A DNA stretch of 64,000 bases from contig CP099428.1 in the NCBI GenBank assembly GCA_024114885.1, positions 434,001 to 498,000 of the forward strand, in the 5' to 3' direction. The stretch comes from Septoria linicola. Taxonomy: Eukaryota; Ascomycota; Dothideomycetes; Mycosphaerellales; Mycosphaerellaceae. This document shows positions 1-10,577 of the stretch, in pieces (position 1 is the stretch's first letter; each line of letters starts with the position of its first letter). The position numbers and the translations under genes are program-made. A model generated the notes under the pieces. The model saw nothing but the letters and a program-made list of their open reading frames with translations, was not told the DNA's origin and ran no database searches.

Positions 1-625
1 GGGCTTAGTGTTTTCGATTGGTTTTCTGTGATCATTGAGCGAAGGTGTTTGGGAGCAGCAGCCGCAAGGCACCATGGTGCACATAAGAGCTGCTACCAGA
101 CGAAGAAGGAACTGTATGATAATAGTGAAAGATAGAGATACCCGGTGGCATTGAGCAGAGAGGACATGTAGATATGTATGATGTGATAGCGCAGTCTCGG
201 AACAATCTTCATCGATCTGTCGATACAATACTCTTCGGCCATATCCACTGCATGCCGCATCTTCTAAACCATGGCGGACTACATACGTCAAGCGACCCAA
301 TACTGTCGACAGCGACTTCGCCAAGCTTGGCATGGCGCTTAAGCCAGCTTCCGGAGTTTTCCCATACACATTGAGTGGCTACAACGAGGCTAAAGACTTG
401 GCCTATGCAGTAACACTTTACAGACAGGTGGACTGCTTGAGGCACAGTATGCTAATGCAAAGCTCTGCAGTCTGAGTACATGAGTGGTGTGGTCACAGCC
501 TCCTGTGCCTCATCCTTCGTCAAGGATTGTGGGTGGATGAATCTAGTATTGCCCAATCCTCTTTCGCTTCATAGACTTCACTTTCTCAAGCTTTGAGTTA
601 TCGCAGCAGCACAAAGTACACCAAG
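1..625. other. intergenic, no gene recognised
   Basis: Only short open frames without family resemblance occur here, such as the one at 174-374. The stretch immediately before 626 is presumably the promoter and 5' leader of the small secreted protein gene. I see no RNA gene or repeat. Confidence 0.5.
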
Positions 626-1346
626 ATGGCATTGATACGACTAGCGCCGTCACTCATCCTCCTCAGCACGGCAGTATACGCGCAAGAAAGCAGGTGAACA
701 AATATCAACTTGATCTTTACTTCTGCAACCATACTAACTCTCCTGCTCCTACAGCTCCCACCTCACCATAACCTTCTATCCCAACAACCTCTCCACCTGC
801 GCCGACAGACACTCATCCCAAGGCATAACCTTCACAACATCCAGCATCCCGCTCGTACCAGAATGCTTCAACCTCGACGAAATCTTCACTTCCAATACCA
901 GCTCAGGCCTCATCCTGCAACCCATCGCTGGCGGCAACGACCCTTACCAACTCACATGGAAAGTCCACAACCGACAAATTTACGATCCCAATGCCAATTA
1001 CTCTCGAATCCGGTACCAACAAACCAACGGCACAGGCGAAATTCCCGAAGGTGCGGCGGCAGGACGACGGTTTAATGCTTATCCAGGAAGGGACTGTGCG
1101 CAGGGAGAGGATGAGGTTACGGGGGAGAGGCAGTGGGGGTATGAGATGTCTTGTCAGAGCTCGCAGGAGGGGAGTTGTCATGAGACTGGTTTGGGGATTC
1201 GGAGCTTTTTGGTTGCTGGTGCGACGGATGCGAATGAGGGAGGGGAGTGTTTGGATTGGGTGCAGCAGGGCGCTGGCGCGAGGAGGTTCGAAGTGAGTAT
1301 GGTGGTATGGATGGCAGCGGGGTTGCTTGTGATTGTTCTGCTGTAG
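626..1346 (+). CDS. small secreted or membrane-anchored Cys-containing protein, unknown function
   Basis: Two exons, 626-693 and 755-1346, are separated by a 61-bp intron (GTGAAC...CTACAG, with ACTAAC before the acceptor). They encode 219 residues. The first 19 residues form a typical signal peptide (MALIRLAPSLILLSTAVYA, then QES). The mature part has six cysteines and several N-glycosylation sequons. The last ~19 residues (VSMVVWMAAGLLVIVLL) are hydrophobic and end at the stop codon, so the protein is either GPI-anchored or held by a C-terminal membrane segment at the cell surface. Exon phases fit exactly, 660 nt in total. I do not recognise a family. The model rests on the signal peptide, the splice signals and the open frame. 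Confidence 0.65.
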
Positions 1347-1669
1347 TGTTGACACCTAAAGCACACAGAGTGCGATCTTCTGGATCCGATTGCAAGGCGA
1401 TCTCAACCGGCGGCCTAGTCAGTCCATATCCTATGGCTTGGCTGAAATGTTAGCCTCACTGCACGTGTTCTGTAAGAGTCTTGTTAAGCAGCCTGAAGTC
1501 CTCAAAGTAAAACTCAGAGTCAGAAACCGTCAAAACTGTACTGAAGATTGCAATGCTGTTGTTCATTATTTCATTCAAAGCCTGCCGCTGTAGCGCTTTA
1601 TGTCTGTATCGCTAGAAATCGTGGTATCATTCGTCTCGTCCCTAGACCGCTCTCACGCATGGAGCTGAT

Positions 1670-3223
1670 CTAATATGACCACCAGTCGCCCTGGTCGCGC
1701 ATGGCAGCAGCAACCTTGCTGAAGCCAGCGATGTTGGCACCGGCAACCAATGATGGGAGCTCGCCATCCCCAGATGGGACGTACTCCTTGGCGGTCTCGA
1801 GGCAGTTCTTGAAGGCGGCTTCCATGATTCCCTAGCATATAAGTTAGCACAAACTTCTTTTTCTTCTTTTTTTTTCTTTGTTCTCACCTGCAGCTTGGAA
1901 TCAACTTCTTCCGAGGTCCAGCTCAGACGAGCCGAGTTCTGTGCCATCTCGAGACCGGATACGGCAACACCACCAGCGTTGGCGGCCTTGCCAGGTCCGT
2001 ACCAGATACCATCACCCTTCTTCTCCTTGCGAGCAGCCTCAAAGACATCAATAGCCTCTTGAGTAGAGCCCATGTTTGATCCCTCAGCAGTGAACTTGCA
2101 GCCAGCCTTGACAAGGGCCTCAGCCTCTTCACCTGAGACCTCGTTCTGGGTCGCACATGGCAGAGCAACATCGACGTTACCGACGTGCACCCATGGACGA
2201 GCACCCTCGATGTACTTGTACTTGTCCTTGTACTCTGAGCTCGACGAGAGCTCGGTGAGAGACTGTCTCTTGACCTTGAGGGCTGCAATGTAGTTGACGA
2301 CTTCTGGGGTGATGCCCTCGCCTTCGGTGGCGATGATGGCACCCTTGCTGTCGGAGAGGGAGACGATTGTGGCGCCGAGCTCGATGGCTTTGAGAGCGGC
2401 GTATTGTGCGACGTTGCCAGAACCGGAAATGGCGACCTTCTTGCCCTTGAAGGACTCTTTGCCGCCTGAAGCGTACTGGATCATGTGTTGGACGTCTGTT
2501 GCCAAAAAGTCAGTAAAGTGCTCGCGTGCTTACTGTCAGTGAAGATTCAGCTTACAGTAGACGAGACCGTAACCAGTAGCCTCTGGGCGGATCAGAGAGC
2601 CACCCCAGCTGCCGCCCTTTCCGGTCAAGACACCTTCCCATCGGTTCCTCTCCGCACGGTATGTGCCAAACATCCAGCCGATCTCGCGAGGCGAGACACC
2701 AATGTCACCGGCTGGCACATCGGTGTCGGCTCCGATGTGCTTACTCAGCTCACGCATGAAAGATACACAGAACTTGCGGATCTCGTTGTCAGACTTGCCC
2801 TTCGGATCAAAGTCCGCACCACCCTTGCCACCACCCATCGATACTGGGAATAATTGTCAGTTCTCTGAAGAGCCTCATCTGTCTTTAGGAGTACGTACGC
2901 CCAGTGAGAGCATTCTTGAAGATCTGCTCGAAGCCCAAAAACTTCAAGATGGAAAGGTTGACAGATGGGTGGAATCGAAGACCGCCCTTGTATGGACCAA
3001 GAGCAGAGTTGTATTGCACACGGAAACCGCGGTTCACCTGGCACTCGCCCTTGTCATCTTCCCATACGACTCTGAACTGGATCACGCGCTCTGGGATGGC
3101 TGCGACCTTGAGTGCCTTCTTGTACTCTGGATGCTTTTCGAATAGAGAGCTGTTCTCGAGGGTGGAGGCCAACTCCTTGTAGGCCTGCTCGAACTCTGGC
3201 TCGGAGACGTTGTTGGTAGTCAT
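1670..3223 (-). CDS. gdhA: NADP-specific glutamate dehydrogenase
   Basis: Four exons on the minus strand: 3223-2899, 2843-2556, 2495-1888 and 1831-1670. Introns of 55, 60 and 56 bp all have GT-AG ends and the phases join exactly to give 460 residues, the usual length of the hexameric fungal NADP enzyme. It catalyses reductive amination of 2-oxoglutarate with ammonium in the cytosol and is a main entry point of nitrogen assimilation. Visible landmarks are the substrate-binding stretch YKGGLRFHPSVNL, with the conserved lysine, at about residue 95, the GGGKGGADFDPKGKSD loop just after intron 1, and the Rossmann motif ISGSGNVAQYA in exon 3. The C-terminus ends VAAAMRDQGDWWSY. An in-frame reading through the last intron would add an artefactual tail, which I exclude. 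A nirA-like regulator lies in the same window, but nothing here shows that it controls this gene. Confidence 0.95.
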
Positions 3224-4336
3224 GGTGATGATGCTACTATCGCTGTGACTGTTTTGGTGGATTGAAATTCGTGGTCAAGCTGTTGTTAGAAGATATCTGT
3301 GAGTCAAGTCTGCAAGAAGTGAGGTAGATGAGCAAGACTGAGAAGAAAGGTGAAGGAAGAGTGAGCAAAAGTTGAGCAGGTCAACGAATCTTATCTGGTC
3401 CTCTTTCAGCCCAGCTCACGCGCCTACCGCTGATTGTAAAGAGGCAAAAAGCATCCAGAACGAATGCTATAACTCAATTCCAACACGTCAACGGCGCCGT
3501 AGAAAGAGCGTGGATCCCAGTCTACGAGGAAGTTCTCGGGGAAATCCATTGACTGATCACTGTGCAGAGCTACTGCAGCATCCACGCAGTCATGAACTTG
3601 TCGTGCGATGTGCCAGTCGCGTTGTGTACGTTTGACGACGTAAGAGCGCGTACAAAGGAGCTCACTTGCTGCATGTCATTTTTTGTTTATGCAGCGCCCG
3701 ATAGAGGGAGCTATGATAAGAGCTCAGAGCTTGATTGGAGGGCCTTCTGCTTGTGATTGGAGTGGACACTCAGGTGGAGTGCGAGCAGAGACGATCTCGG
3801 AGCGCAAGATTCAGGGTTTTGCCAAGCTTTTTGAGGCTCAAGTGAATGAGCCGACCGAGATCGGCGAATGTGGGATGTGTGGCACGACTCCACGAAACAT
3901 GGGACAAAGACTGCAGCGGAAATGCTGTCCTTTGCTGGCAGTACGCCGCGGAATCCCTGGCAGGCGCAAGTGCCGCCGCAGACTGCCTTGTCCTTTGCCC
4001 CTACAGTCTTCTCCGGTCTCGTTACCATGGTCGTGACTAGAGGTACCGACAGGTTAAGCAGTCGGCACGAGCTACAATGTGTGGAGCCACGTTCACGGTG
4101 GAGTCTAGACACTGTTCATCCAGCTTCATTTCGGGCGCATACGGAGTGCTCATCAGGCTGTTTCGTTACATTCATGCTGAGTCCCTTGCCTCTCTTCGCG
4201 TAGGCGGTCAACACAAGCACGGCAACAACCAGTCATGACGGTAGTGGTCTAGACGTTGGAGAATTTGCTGCACAATGCTCAATGTTTATCGACATCAGCC
4301 ATGCTATATCTGTACAGTTTGCCGCATCCACCTAGA
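3224..4336. other. intergenic, no gene recognised
   Basis: About 1.1 kb holds the gdhA promoter and leader on its low-coordinate side and the 3' region of the malonyl transferase on the other. Several overlapping open frames exist (for example 3683-4036), but none shows a signal peptide, splice context or recognisable motif. Confidence 0.5.
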
Positions 4337-5630
4337 CTACTCTTCCTGCATGTTCTCAGTTGTCTCAAAGTCGCGTAGGAACTCTTCTATCTCTTTTGGA
4401 GAGCTGACTCCCCAGACTCCTCCTCCACGAACAGCGCCGCGCATACCGACTTCCTTCCCGACCTGACGATATAGTTAGCATAATGTGCAAGAGAACGAGT
4501 TACGCATAGCTCACCAGATTTCGGCCAACTTTGCCAGGCCCAATGCCAATCCATCGCTTCACCTTCTCCTCCTGGTGCAAGTGTACAATACTGTCGTGCC
4601 ATTGCACGGTCTCCACGCATGACCTGGCGAGCAGGTCCTTCAACTGCTCCTTGCTCTGAAATGGCCTGGCGGACACATTACTGATGCAGGGCATGAGACC
4701 CGGCCATACCACAAAGTCCTGATCTCTGTGGGTAGGAGATGGTTGATGTAGCATCTTCTTCATGAGCTCAGCTGCTGGCTTCATGAGCGGGCTGTGGAAC
4801 GGGCTGTCTGAGCTGAGCCGCACCGCCCTCGGATCGTGTCCTCCAAATTGCCTGAGATGTGTCATCAGCTCCTGTATCCGCTTGATGCCTCCGGACAGCA
4901 CAATTTGGTTTTTCGAGTTCACGTTTGCAATGAGCACCTGCTGCACAGGTGGAAGATCCGTGTCTGAATGACTGTCTGTCTTTGCGCCTTCCGAAGTGTG
5001 GCCCAGGAAGCTGTGTATTGCCTCCACCATTGATTGCAATCGATCTGCCTCACATACGAGCGCAATCATGCCTACTTCCTCCTTCGCCTCTTTGCTGCAT
5101 TTTGCCATGCTCTCCGCTCTCCGTCTCACTAGTTTCAATGCATCCGACTCTCGTAGATAGCCACCTGCGACCAGCGCAGCAAACTCTCCCAGCGAATGCC
5201 CCAATGTCACGTCCACTCGATCAGTCAGCTTGAAGCCAAAGTCGCGTTCCAGGACACGCAGCACAATCAACGACGTCCACATGATCGCCGGCTGTGCATT
5301 CTCTGTCGCGGTCAGTCGACTATTGGGTCCTTCCTCGATGATCTTCGACAGAGGCTGCTTTAATGTTTCATCCATTTGTTCCAGCAATGGCTTGACAGTC
5401 TGAGGAAAGGCCTCAAGCCAGTCTGTAGTCATTCCAACACGCTGCACACCCTGACCAGGAAAGAATATGGCTGTTTTGGGATGGTCCCTTTGCGGTATTG
5501 TAGACTGCCATCGTGCCTGACAGGACGCGTAGACTGCTGGACGTATTGAGGCGGGCAGTGATAGAAGGGCGTTCTTGGTGGAGGGAAGCTTGGAGGAGCT
5601 CAGCAGATGGGCCATAGTGGTACAAGTCAT
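4337..5630 (-). CDS. MCT1: mitochondrial malonyl-CoA:ACP transacylase
   Basis: Exon 1 is 5630-4515 and exon 2 is 4462-4337, with a 52-bp intron (GTGAGC...GTCAG) and phase 0. The product has 413 residues. It transfers malonate from CoA to acyl carrier protein in mitochondrial type II fatty acid synthesis, the pathway that supplies octanoate for lipoate. The acyltransferase fold shows FFPGQGVQRVGM near residue 55 and the nucleophile motif GHSLGEFAAL near residue 145. The Arg/His-containing parts of the family follow, including SSDSPFHSPLM. The N-terminus is basic and rich in Ser and Arg (LPASIRPAVYASCQARWQS), as expected for mitochondrial import. Initiation may be at 5630 or at the second ATG at 5615; both keep the presequence. 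It shares its upstream region with the LRR gene at 6217. Confidence 0.93.
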
Positions 5631-6216
5631 GGACTGGGACCGAAACGAGTAGCACTGCTATGGCACTCACGCGAGCTTATAACAATATGTGTGTGCGAGG
5701 TGTATGCTATGTGCTGTACGTTCAATCGCGGAATAGGTCGGCTCTGCGGGAGCTCGCATCTCTCAGCCCTCGGGTCAATGCTCCCCAGAATCCCCACCTC
5801 GACAGCAACCGCATCTCCTCTTGGCCTTTAAAACGCTCGCATCACCATCACACATGCATGTGTCTGTCAACAAGCTGAGCCATATCGTGCGCACGCTCTG
5901 GCCGTGATGGACAGAATCTTGATCCAAGGGCTGGATTTGCCTGGTTTGCACAATATGAAGTGAGCACAAGAAGTGAATGAAGAGGTGAACGGCGAGGATC
6001 ACACATGACTCTCACCTGCAGTGCCACAGTAGCAAACGTGCAGCGGCTTCACCACGAGCAGCTTCCACGATTGTGACTCGAACGGACGGGAAGGAGCGCA
6101 ACTTCCCTTCTGTTATTCCATCCGGCAACTAACAACAGGAATAAGAATCGACAACATTCTCAGTACATTTACCACATTCTCAGTTCTATCACCACTAAGC
6201 TTCCATCGGAACAGCC
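5631..6216. promoter_or_regulatory. shared divergent promoter region of MCT1 and the LRR gene
   Basis: The 586 bp between two head-to-head start codons must contain both promoters. The sequence before 6217 is pyrimidine- and AC-rich, typical of fungal leaders. I cannot place a specific factor site. The short open frames inside look spurious. Confidence 0.5.
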
Positions 6217-7728
6217 ATGGCCGCCTCCGAGACCTTAGAAGGTCAGCCGCTCTCGATGAGATGGGCGGAGAAGATCAGGCGCCAGGGCGGTGCTTGGGAC
6301 CCATCCGCAGACCCGTTGTCATTGCAGGGCGCATCGTCCTTGCCTATGCCTGTCGAGATAAGCGACAAAGCATCGTTGGCACCATTCTTCGAGTTTCTGA
6401 GCAACGACGGCAAAGTCCACACCTGGCTTGGTGGACTTCGTGGCACTGAGCCTGCGCATTCAGTACCAACGCTCGAATTCAAGAAAGGCGTTGCGTACGA
6501 AGACGGTCGCATTGACCTCTGCAAAATGGCGACTGGTCCACGAAACATTGGCGAGCTCATGCAAGCTCTTGATTCTTACAAAGATGGCAAGCACTTCCTT
6601 CTGGGCAACAACATCATCGGACCTACTGGCGCCAAGACTATCGCAGCTTTCATCGACAGACACCCAACGCAATTCGAGACCTGGTATCTAGCAGGAAACT
6701 GCATCGATATGTATAGTATCGATGTCCTCATTGATGCAATGATACGGTCACCCGTCATCACGAACGTATGGTTGAAGCGCAATGACCTAAGAGGCCAGTC
6801 GTATCGGTCACTTGCAAAGCTGATCATGAGGTCGCCCTACCTGCGGACTCTTGACTTGGATCAGACTAGCTTGAGTGATGGTGGAGTAGGAATGCTTTTC
6901 CGTGAGCTCAATTTATACCACGAGCGTTACGACTGGTCGGCTGCACTACGCCACATCTACTTGAACGCGACCGGCGCTGGACAATTCGCATGTACTCACA
7001 TTGCCAAATATCTCAAGCACAGCAGGCTCGAGTCACTTCATCTGTCTTGCAATCCCATCGGCAAACACATCCCGTTACTGGCAGCTGGTATTCGCGCTTC
7101 AACCACTTTGACCACCCTCACGCTGCAGTCATGCGGGCTTGGTGGTGACGATACTGCCACCCTGTTGGACGCCGTTAAAGACCACCCATCTTTGAGAGCG
7201 TTAGATTTAGGCCAGTCATACGCAACCGAAGATCTACGCATGAGCTACAATTGGCTAGATGGCGACAAGTTTGAGACAGCTCTCCTCGATCTAGTGACTG
7301 CCAATGGACCATCACAGCTGCGATATCTCAACCTCGGCTACACGCCAATGACCTGCTCCGCCCTCAACAAAATCTACCCTGCAGTCATCGCGAACAAGAA
7401 TCTCGTCTACTTCAAAGCTGCGCCATTGGTCAAAGGTGGGCGAACCAAGCCAGAAATCCAAGCAGGACTGCGCTCGAAAGAACTCCTGAAGGATGTGCGA
7501 GAGCGACTGCGACAAATTGTGGCGGAACAGTACAATGGCATGTCATATGAGGAGTTTGAGGAAGGACCCAAGCGCTTCCTTCTGTCGCCACCAGACGTGA
7601 GGTACATTGACTCTGTGTGTCGGAATCGTGACTCTGCGCTGGCGAAGCGAGGTCTCAAGATTTTGGACAAGTGGTGGGCTGAGGATGATGGGACTTTGCA
7701 GAATGTGCACAGCGGAATCATTGATTGA
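6217..7728 (+). CDS. leucine-rich repeat protein (ribonuclease-inhibitor type)
   Basis: A single exon of 503 codons starts at an ATG in good context (acagccATGGCC). From about residue 125 to 400 the protein carries a run of about nine LRR units with the LxLxxN/C pattern: HFLLGNN, TWYLAGN, NVWLKRN, TLDLDQT, HIYLNAT, SLHLSCN, TLTLQSC, ALDLGQS and YLNLGYT. Their spacing (about 28 residues) and the ...GD/GA...L...A helical halves resemble the RI-like subfamily. Such repeats bind proteins. The partner is unknown and no catalytic domain is fused. The C-terminal ~100 residues are charged and helical. No signal peptide or membrane segment is seen, so it is probably cytosolic or nuclear. Confidence 0.85.
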   Translation: MAASETLEGQPLSMRWAEKIRRQGGAWDPSADPLSLQGASSLPMPVEISDKASLAPFFEFLSNDGKVHTWLGGLRGTEPAHSVPTLEFKKGVAYEDGRIDLCKMATGPRNIGELMQALDSYKDGKHFLLGNNIIGPTGAKTIAAFIDRHPTQFETWYLAGNCIDMYSIDVLIDAMIRSPVITNVWLKRNDLRGQSYRSLAKLIMRSPYLRTLDLDQTSLSDGGVGMLFRELNLYHERYDWSAALRHIYLNATGAGQFACTHIAKYLKHSRLESLHLSCNPIGKHIPLLAAGIRASTTLTTLTLQSCGLGGDDTATLLDAVKDHPSLRALDLGQSYATEDLRMSYNWLDGDKFETALLDLVTANGPSQLRYLNLGYTPMTCSALNKIYPAVIANKNLVYFKAAPLVKGGRTKPEIQAGLRSKELLKDVRERLRQIVAEQYNGMSYEEFEEGPKRFLLSPPDVRYIDSVCRNRDSALAKRGLKILDKWWAEDDGTLQNVHSGIID

Positions 7729-8097
7729 GTGACGGAGAGCCAGCCGCTCGGGAATACTGATCGGTGGACTTCCAAAATCTCAGTCGAGAGGACTTCAGTG
7801 TTCGAGTCTGTCGCCATTCCATGGTCTGGGAGATAATCAGTCGTTCAGCAGCGCCTCAAGCATATGTCGCCGCCAACATCCAGTTCGTCTGCGCCTAGGG
7901 CGCCAAGGTGCACTAGTCATTCGCTGAAAAGGAGATAGCTCCTAAGATCAGAAGGAACATAGTCTTCAGCAGCTCCAGCTGCGCTGACATTCTATCAGTC
8001 TATACCATTCCGTAGCTACGGTTATCGTCCATTGCTCATCTCATCCAGATCCGTTGCCTTTCCTCTCACATCACACGATCAAGTCTTCCGTGATCAT
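7729..8097. other. convergent intergenic region, nothing recognised
   Basis: The 3' ends of the LRR gene and of the Asn-rich secreted protein gene face each other across about 370 bp. No repeat, RNA gene or credible open frame is visible. Confidence 0.5.
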
Positions 8098-8619
8098 CTA
8101 GTAATCATTCCCACAAGTACTATCAACAACCGCATTCGGACCTGCCTGTCTCTGACACGCGCGTCTGTATCCATTGCCCTCGACACCACGGCCGTCGCTG
8201 TCTCGGCACTACATCACAAAGCAGTCTGTCAGCTCACCACACCCCGTCACATCTGGCCTGAGAAAGGGAGAAAGAGCACTTACACCACCGCTGTTCTCAT
8301 CATAATACAAGTTGGGGTACTGGCTGGTCAGATCATCGCATGCTGCGCGGCCCAGGCTGTGATCGAAGTTGCCATTTGAAGTGCAGCCGCAGCCATCTTG
8401 GTAGAAGCCTTCTTGGTTGCCGTCGGGGCGGTTGTCGTTTTGCCAGCCGTTGTTGTTGTGGTTGTTGTTGTTGTGGTTGTTGTTGTTGTTTGGCCAGCCG
8501 TTGTTGTTGTTGTTCGATGGCCAGTTATTGTTGTTGTTTCCACGGCCGAAGTCGCCGAATTGAGGGGCTGCGAGGGCGAGCGAGGTGAAGAGGAGGGTGA
8601 GAGTGGTTGTGAGCTGCAT
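8098..8619 (-). CDS. small secreted Asn-rich, Cys-containing protein (candidate effector)
   Basis: My model has exon 1 at 8619-8284 and exon 2 at 8208-8098, with a 75-bp intron (GTAAGT...CTGAC...GATGTAG), phase 0, giving 148 residues. The start codon is the ATG of MQLTTTLTLLFTSLALAAPQ, a clear signal peptide; the in-frame ATG further upstream at 8748 lies before it and would bury it. Residues ~27-60 are low complexity: runs of Asn broken by Trp-Pro, Gly-Trp and His. The C-terminal half has seven cysteines in total and is polar. If the intron is retained, the frame runs on with a different tail to a stop just below the donor and loses the last three cysteines. A TATA-like TATATC lies about 80 bp upstream. 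The function is unknown. Small, secreted and Cys-containing fits apoplastic effectors, but that is inference. Confidence 0.7.
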
Positions 8620-9786
8620 GGTGGCTGTGTGTTGGTTGATTTGGTGTGTTTGTTGGTGTGCTGAGGTGTGATGCTGAGGATGGAGGGATGGAAGATGGAC
8701 GATATATGTATGCTGATACCAGATGAGCCCTCGTCGATGATTCCTCACAACGACTCATGTTCTCACTTGGCGACACGTCTGTCTACTGACCATTGCTGGT
8801 CAGCATGCGGAGCAGCTGGAAGCTGAGACACATTGAGAAGTTGGCAATCACAGTTTGTCCGCTTCCGAATGCGTGGAGGGAGGACCAGAACTACCGACAG
8901 ATGCCGGTGAAGTCACAGAGACACATGGTAGCCTCATGTCAAGAAGCTTGTCTTCACTTCCCGTATCCTGCCCATTGGTGTCTTTGTAAGATCTCAAACG
9001 ATATCGGACTGTGAGTTGTATCAGAGTCTTCTAGATCACACGTGGAGTTGCGTTAGTGAAACGATGCTTATTTCGATGCGCGATTCATGGGCTTTTCGGA
9101 TCAGATCTTCAAGGCGACCCGTAAATGGAACAGTGGCGATCCGTGAGAGTACCGATGATATCGACGAGATGTTCGAGGCTGGGCAAAGTTGGAGTGACAG
9201 CCTAGGTTGATGGTTCTAGCGGTCTGAGTGCAGGATTTCTTGAACACAACAAACTATCATCGCCGCTCTGAAGAATCCGTGTGCTGCAATATCGTGCTGT
9301 CCTCTCCGAGACGATATCGCATTGTGCCGTTGAGTTTATCGCCAGGTGGAAGCTCTAGATGCCTTTCATTCTAGATCATTCACGCGCGCTTGGATGAGTC
9401 GATCGCAAGCGCCTGCTTGTCGCGAGATAGGTAAGACCGGCAGTACTGGTGTCATGTGCAGAACACTCTCACAGGAGAGCGTTGTGCGCTTTCAGTTGCG
9501 GTCGCATCAGGAGTACAATGCTGTCGCTGAATGGTGCAAAAGCGCTATACCGCTCGCAGTATTCTCCCAAGCGAAGCAAATAGTCTCACGACAGAGAGTT
9601 TGCCACGCGTGCGGCACTTTGTGAGACTGCTTTCTTCACGATGTCAACAGGCATTTCGATTCAACAAGTACGTACGAATTACTCACAGTATAGGCCATTT
9701 CAGGGGCTTTCTAACATCGGCGGAGCAGGAAATAAGGTAGGAGGGTCCACGGCTAGGCTCGTTCAGCGCGTCACGAATGCACTTGA
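8620..9786. other. intergenic, no gene recognised
   Basis: About 1.17 kb between the Asn-rich protein gene start and the stop of the SMN-like gene. Several frames of 60-90 codons are present on the plus strand (9016-9740). None has a motif or splice support. Confidence 0.45.
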
Positions 9787-10370
9787 TCATTCTCCTTCCG
9801 GCTGCGGTTGCATGCTCTCTTGCATGCTCGCCCAAGCCTTTTGCTGTCCCTCATACAAGCCAGTGTAGTAGCCGGCATAGTACCAGGACATCATGATGTT
9901 CTTGAGATCCTCGTTTTGTGCTGTCAGATGTCAGTCTTTGGACGAAGTCGCCTCCGCTGTGCCATTCACTTACCGCCACCGACCAGAGCTTGCGGCAGAC
10001 TCGAGAGACCTGGAAGTGCGGGTGGCGCAGGTATTGACGGGCCAGGCACAGGCGCGCTTGCTTGCGGCTTTGTGTTGTTGGTATTGGAAGCCACAAAATT
10101 GACAGGAGCGTTCGAAGTGCCGTTCTTGCCAAGATGTGCTGCAGCTTTGGATGGCAACGACGATTTTGTATCGTTTTCCTGCTTGACTTCGACCTTCTCT
10201 CCGCGTTGCGCTAGGCTGTGATACTTCTGTACTAATGTCAGTGATGCCTCGATGAAGGTAGAATATTACGCAGCGATGCCTACCTTGTACTCATCGAAAG
10301 CATCGTTCCACGACGTGACCAGAGCCGAATCGTCCCAAAGCTCATCGTGTGTCAAGTTCTGATCTGCCAT
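9787..10370 (-). CDS. SMN1: SMN-like protein (spliceosomal snRNP assembly)
   Basis: Three exons (10370-10284, 10226-9974, 9920-9787), with introns of 57 and 53 bp and matching phases, encode 157 residues. Two hallmarks of the survival motor neuron family are visible. At residues ~12-28 is a Gemin2-binding-like helix (LWDDSALVTSWNDAFDEYK). Near the C-terminus is the YG box, SWYYAGYYTGLYEG, preceded by LKNIMM. The Tudor domain of animal SMN is absent, as in the short fission-yeast homologue; the middle is a Pro/Ala/Asn-rich linker. SMN oligomerises through the YG box and loads Sm rings onto snRNAs. The start codon is 207 bp from the divergent Nop15 gene. The family call rests on the two conserved ends, because the linker carries no information. 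Confidence 0.88.
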
Positions 10371-10577
10371 GTTGAACTGCAGCCGACTGCGACAAACACT
10401 GGCTGTTGCTGACAAGAAGTCGACTTCCATGTGATGGAGAACGCGTTCCTAGCGCGTCCCAGAGGTTTTGGACGTCGGCAAAGTTTCGTGCAATCTCAGA
10501 AAATAATCTCGAGCTTCAACTTTCGTGCAGGCAGCTTATCAGGACAACACCTCATATCACGTGTACAGCAATACACA
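10371..10577. promoter_or_regulatory. short divergent promoter of SMN-like gene and NOP15
   Basis: Only 207 bp separate the two start codons, so both RNA-processing genes must share this region. An in-frame ATG at 10431 could extend Nop15 by 49 residues. I prefer the ATG at 10578 because the upstream residues have no family resemblance and would leave almost no promoter. Confidence 0.55.

Noticed and set aside
8328..8664. frames of poly-Val, poly-Cys and poly-Thr
   Set aside because: They are other-frame readings of the AAC/GTT repeats of the Asn-rich protein gene.
10431..10577. upstream start of Nop15
   Set aside because: It adds 49 residues without family resemblance and consumes most of the divergent promoter.
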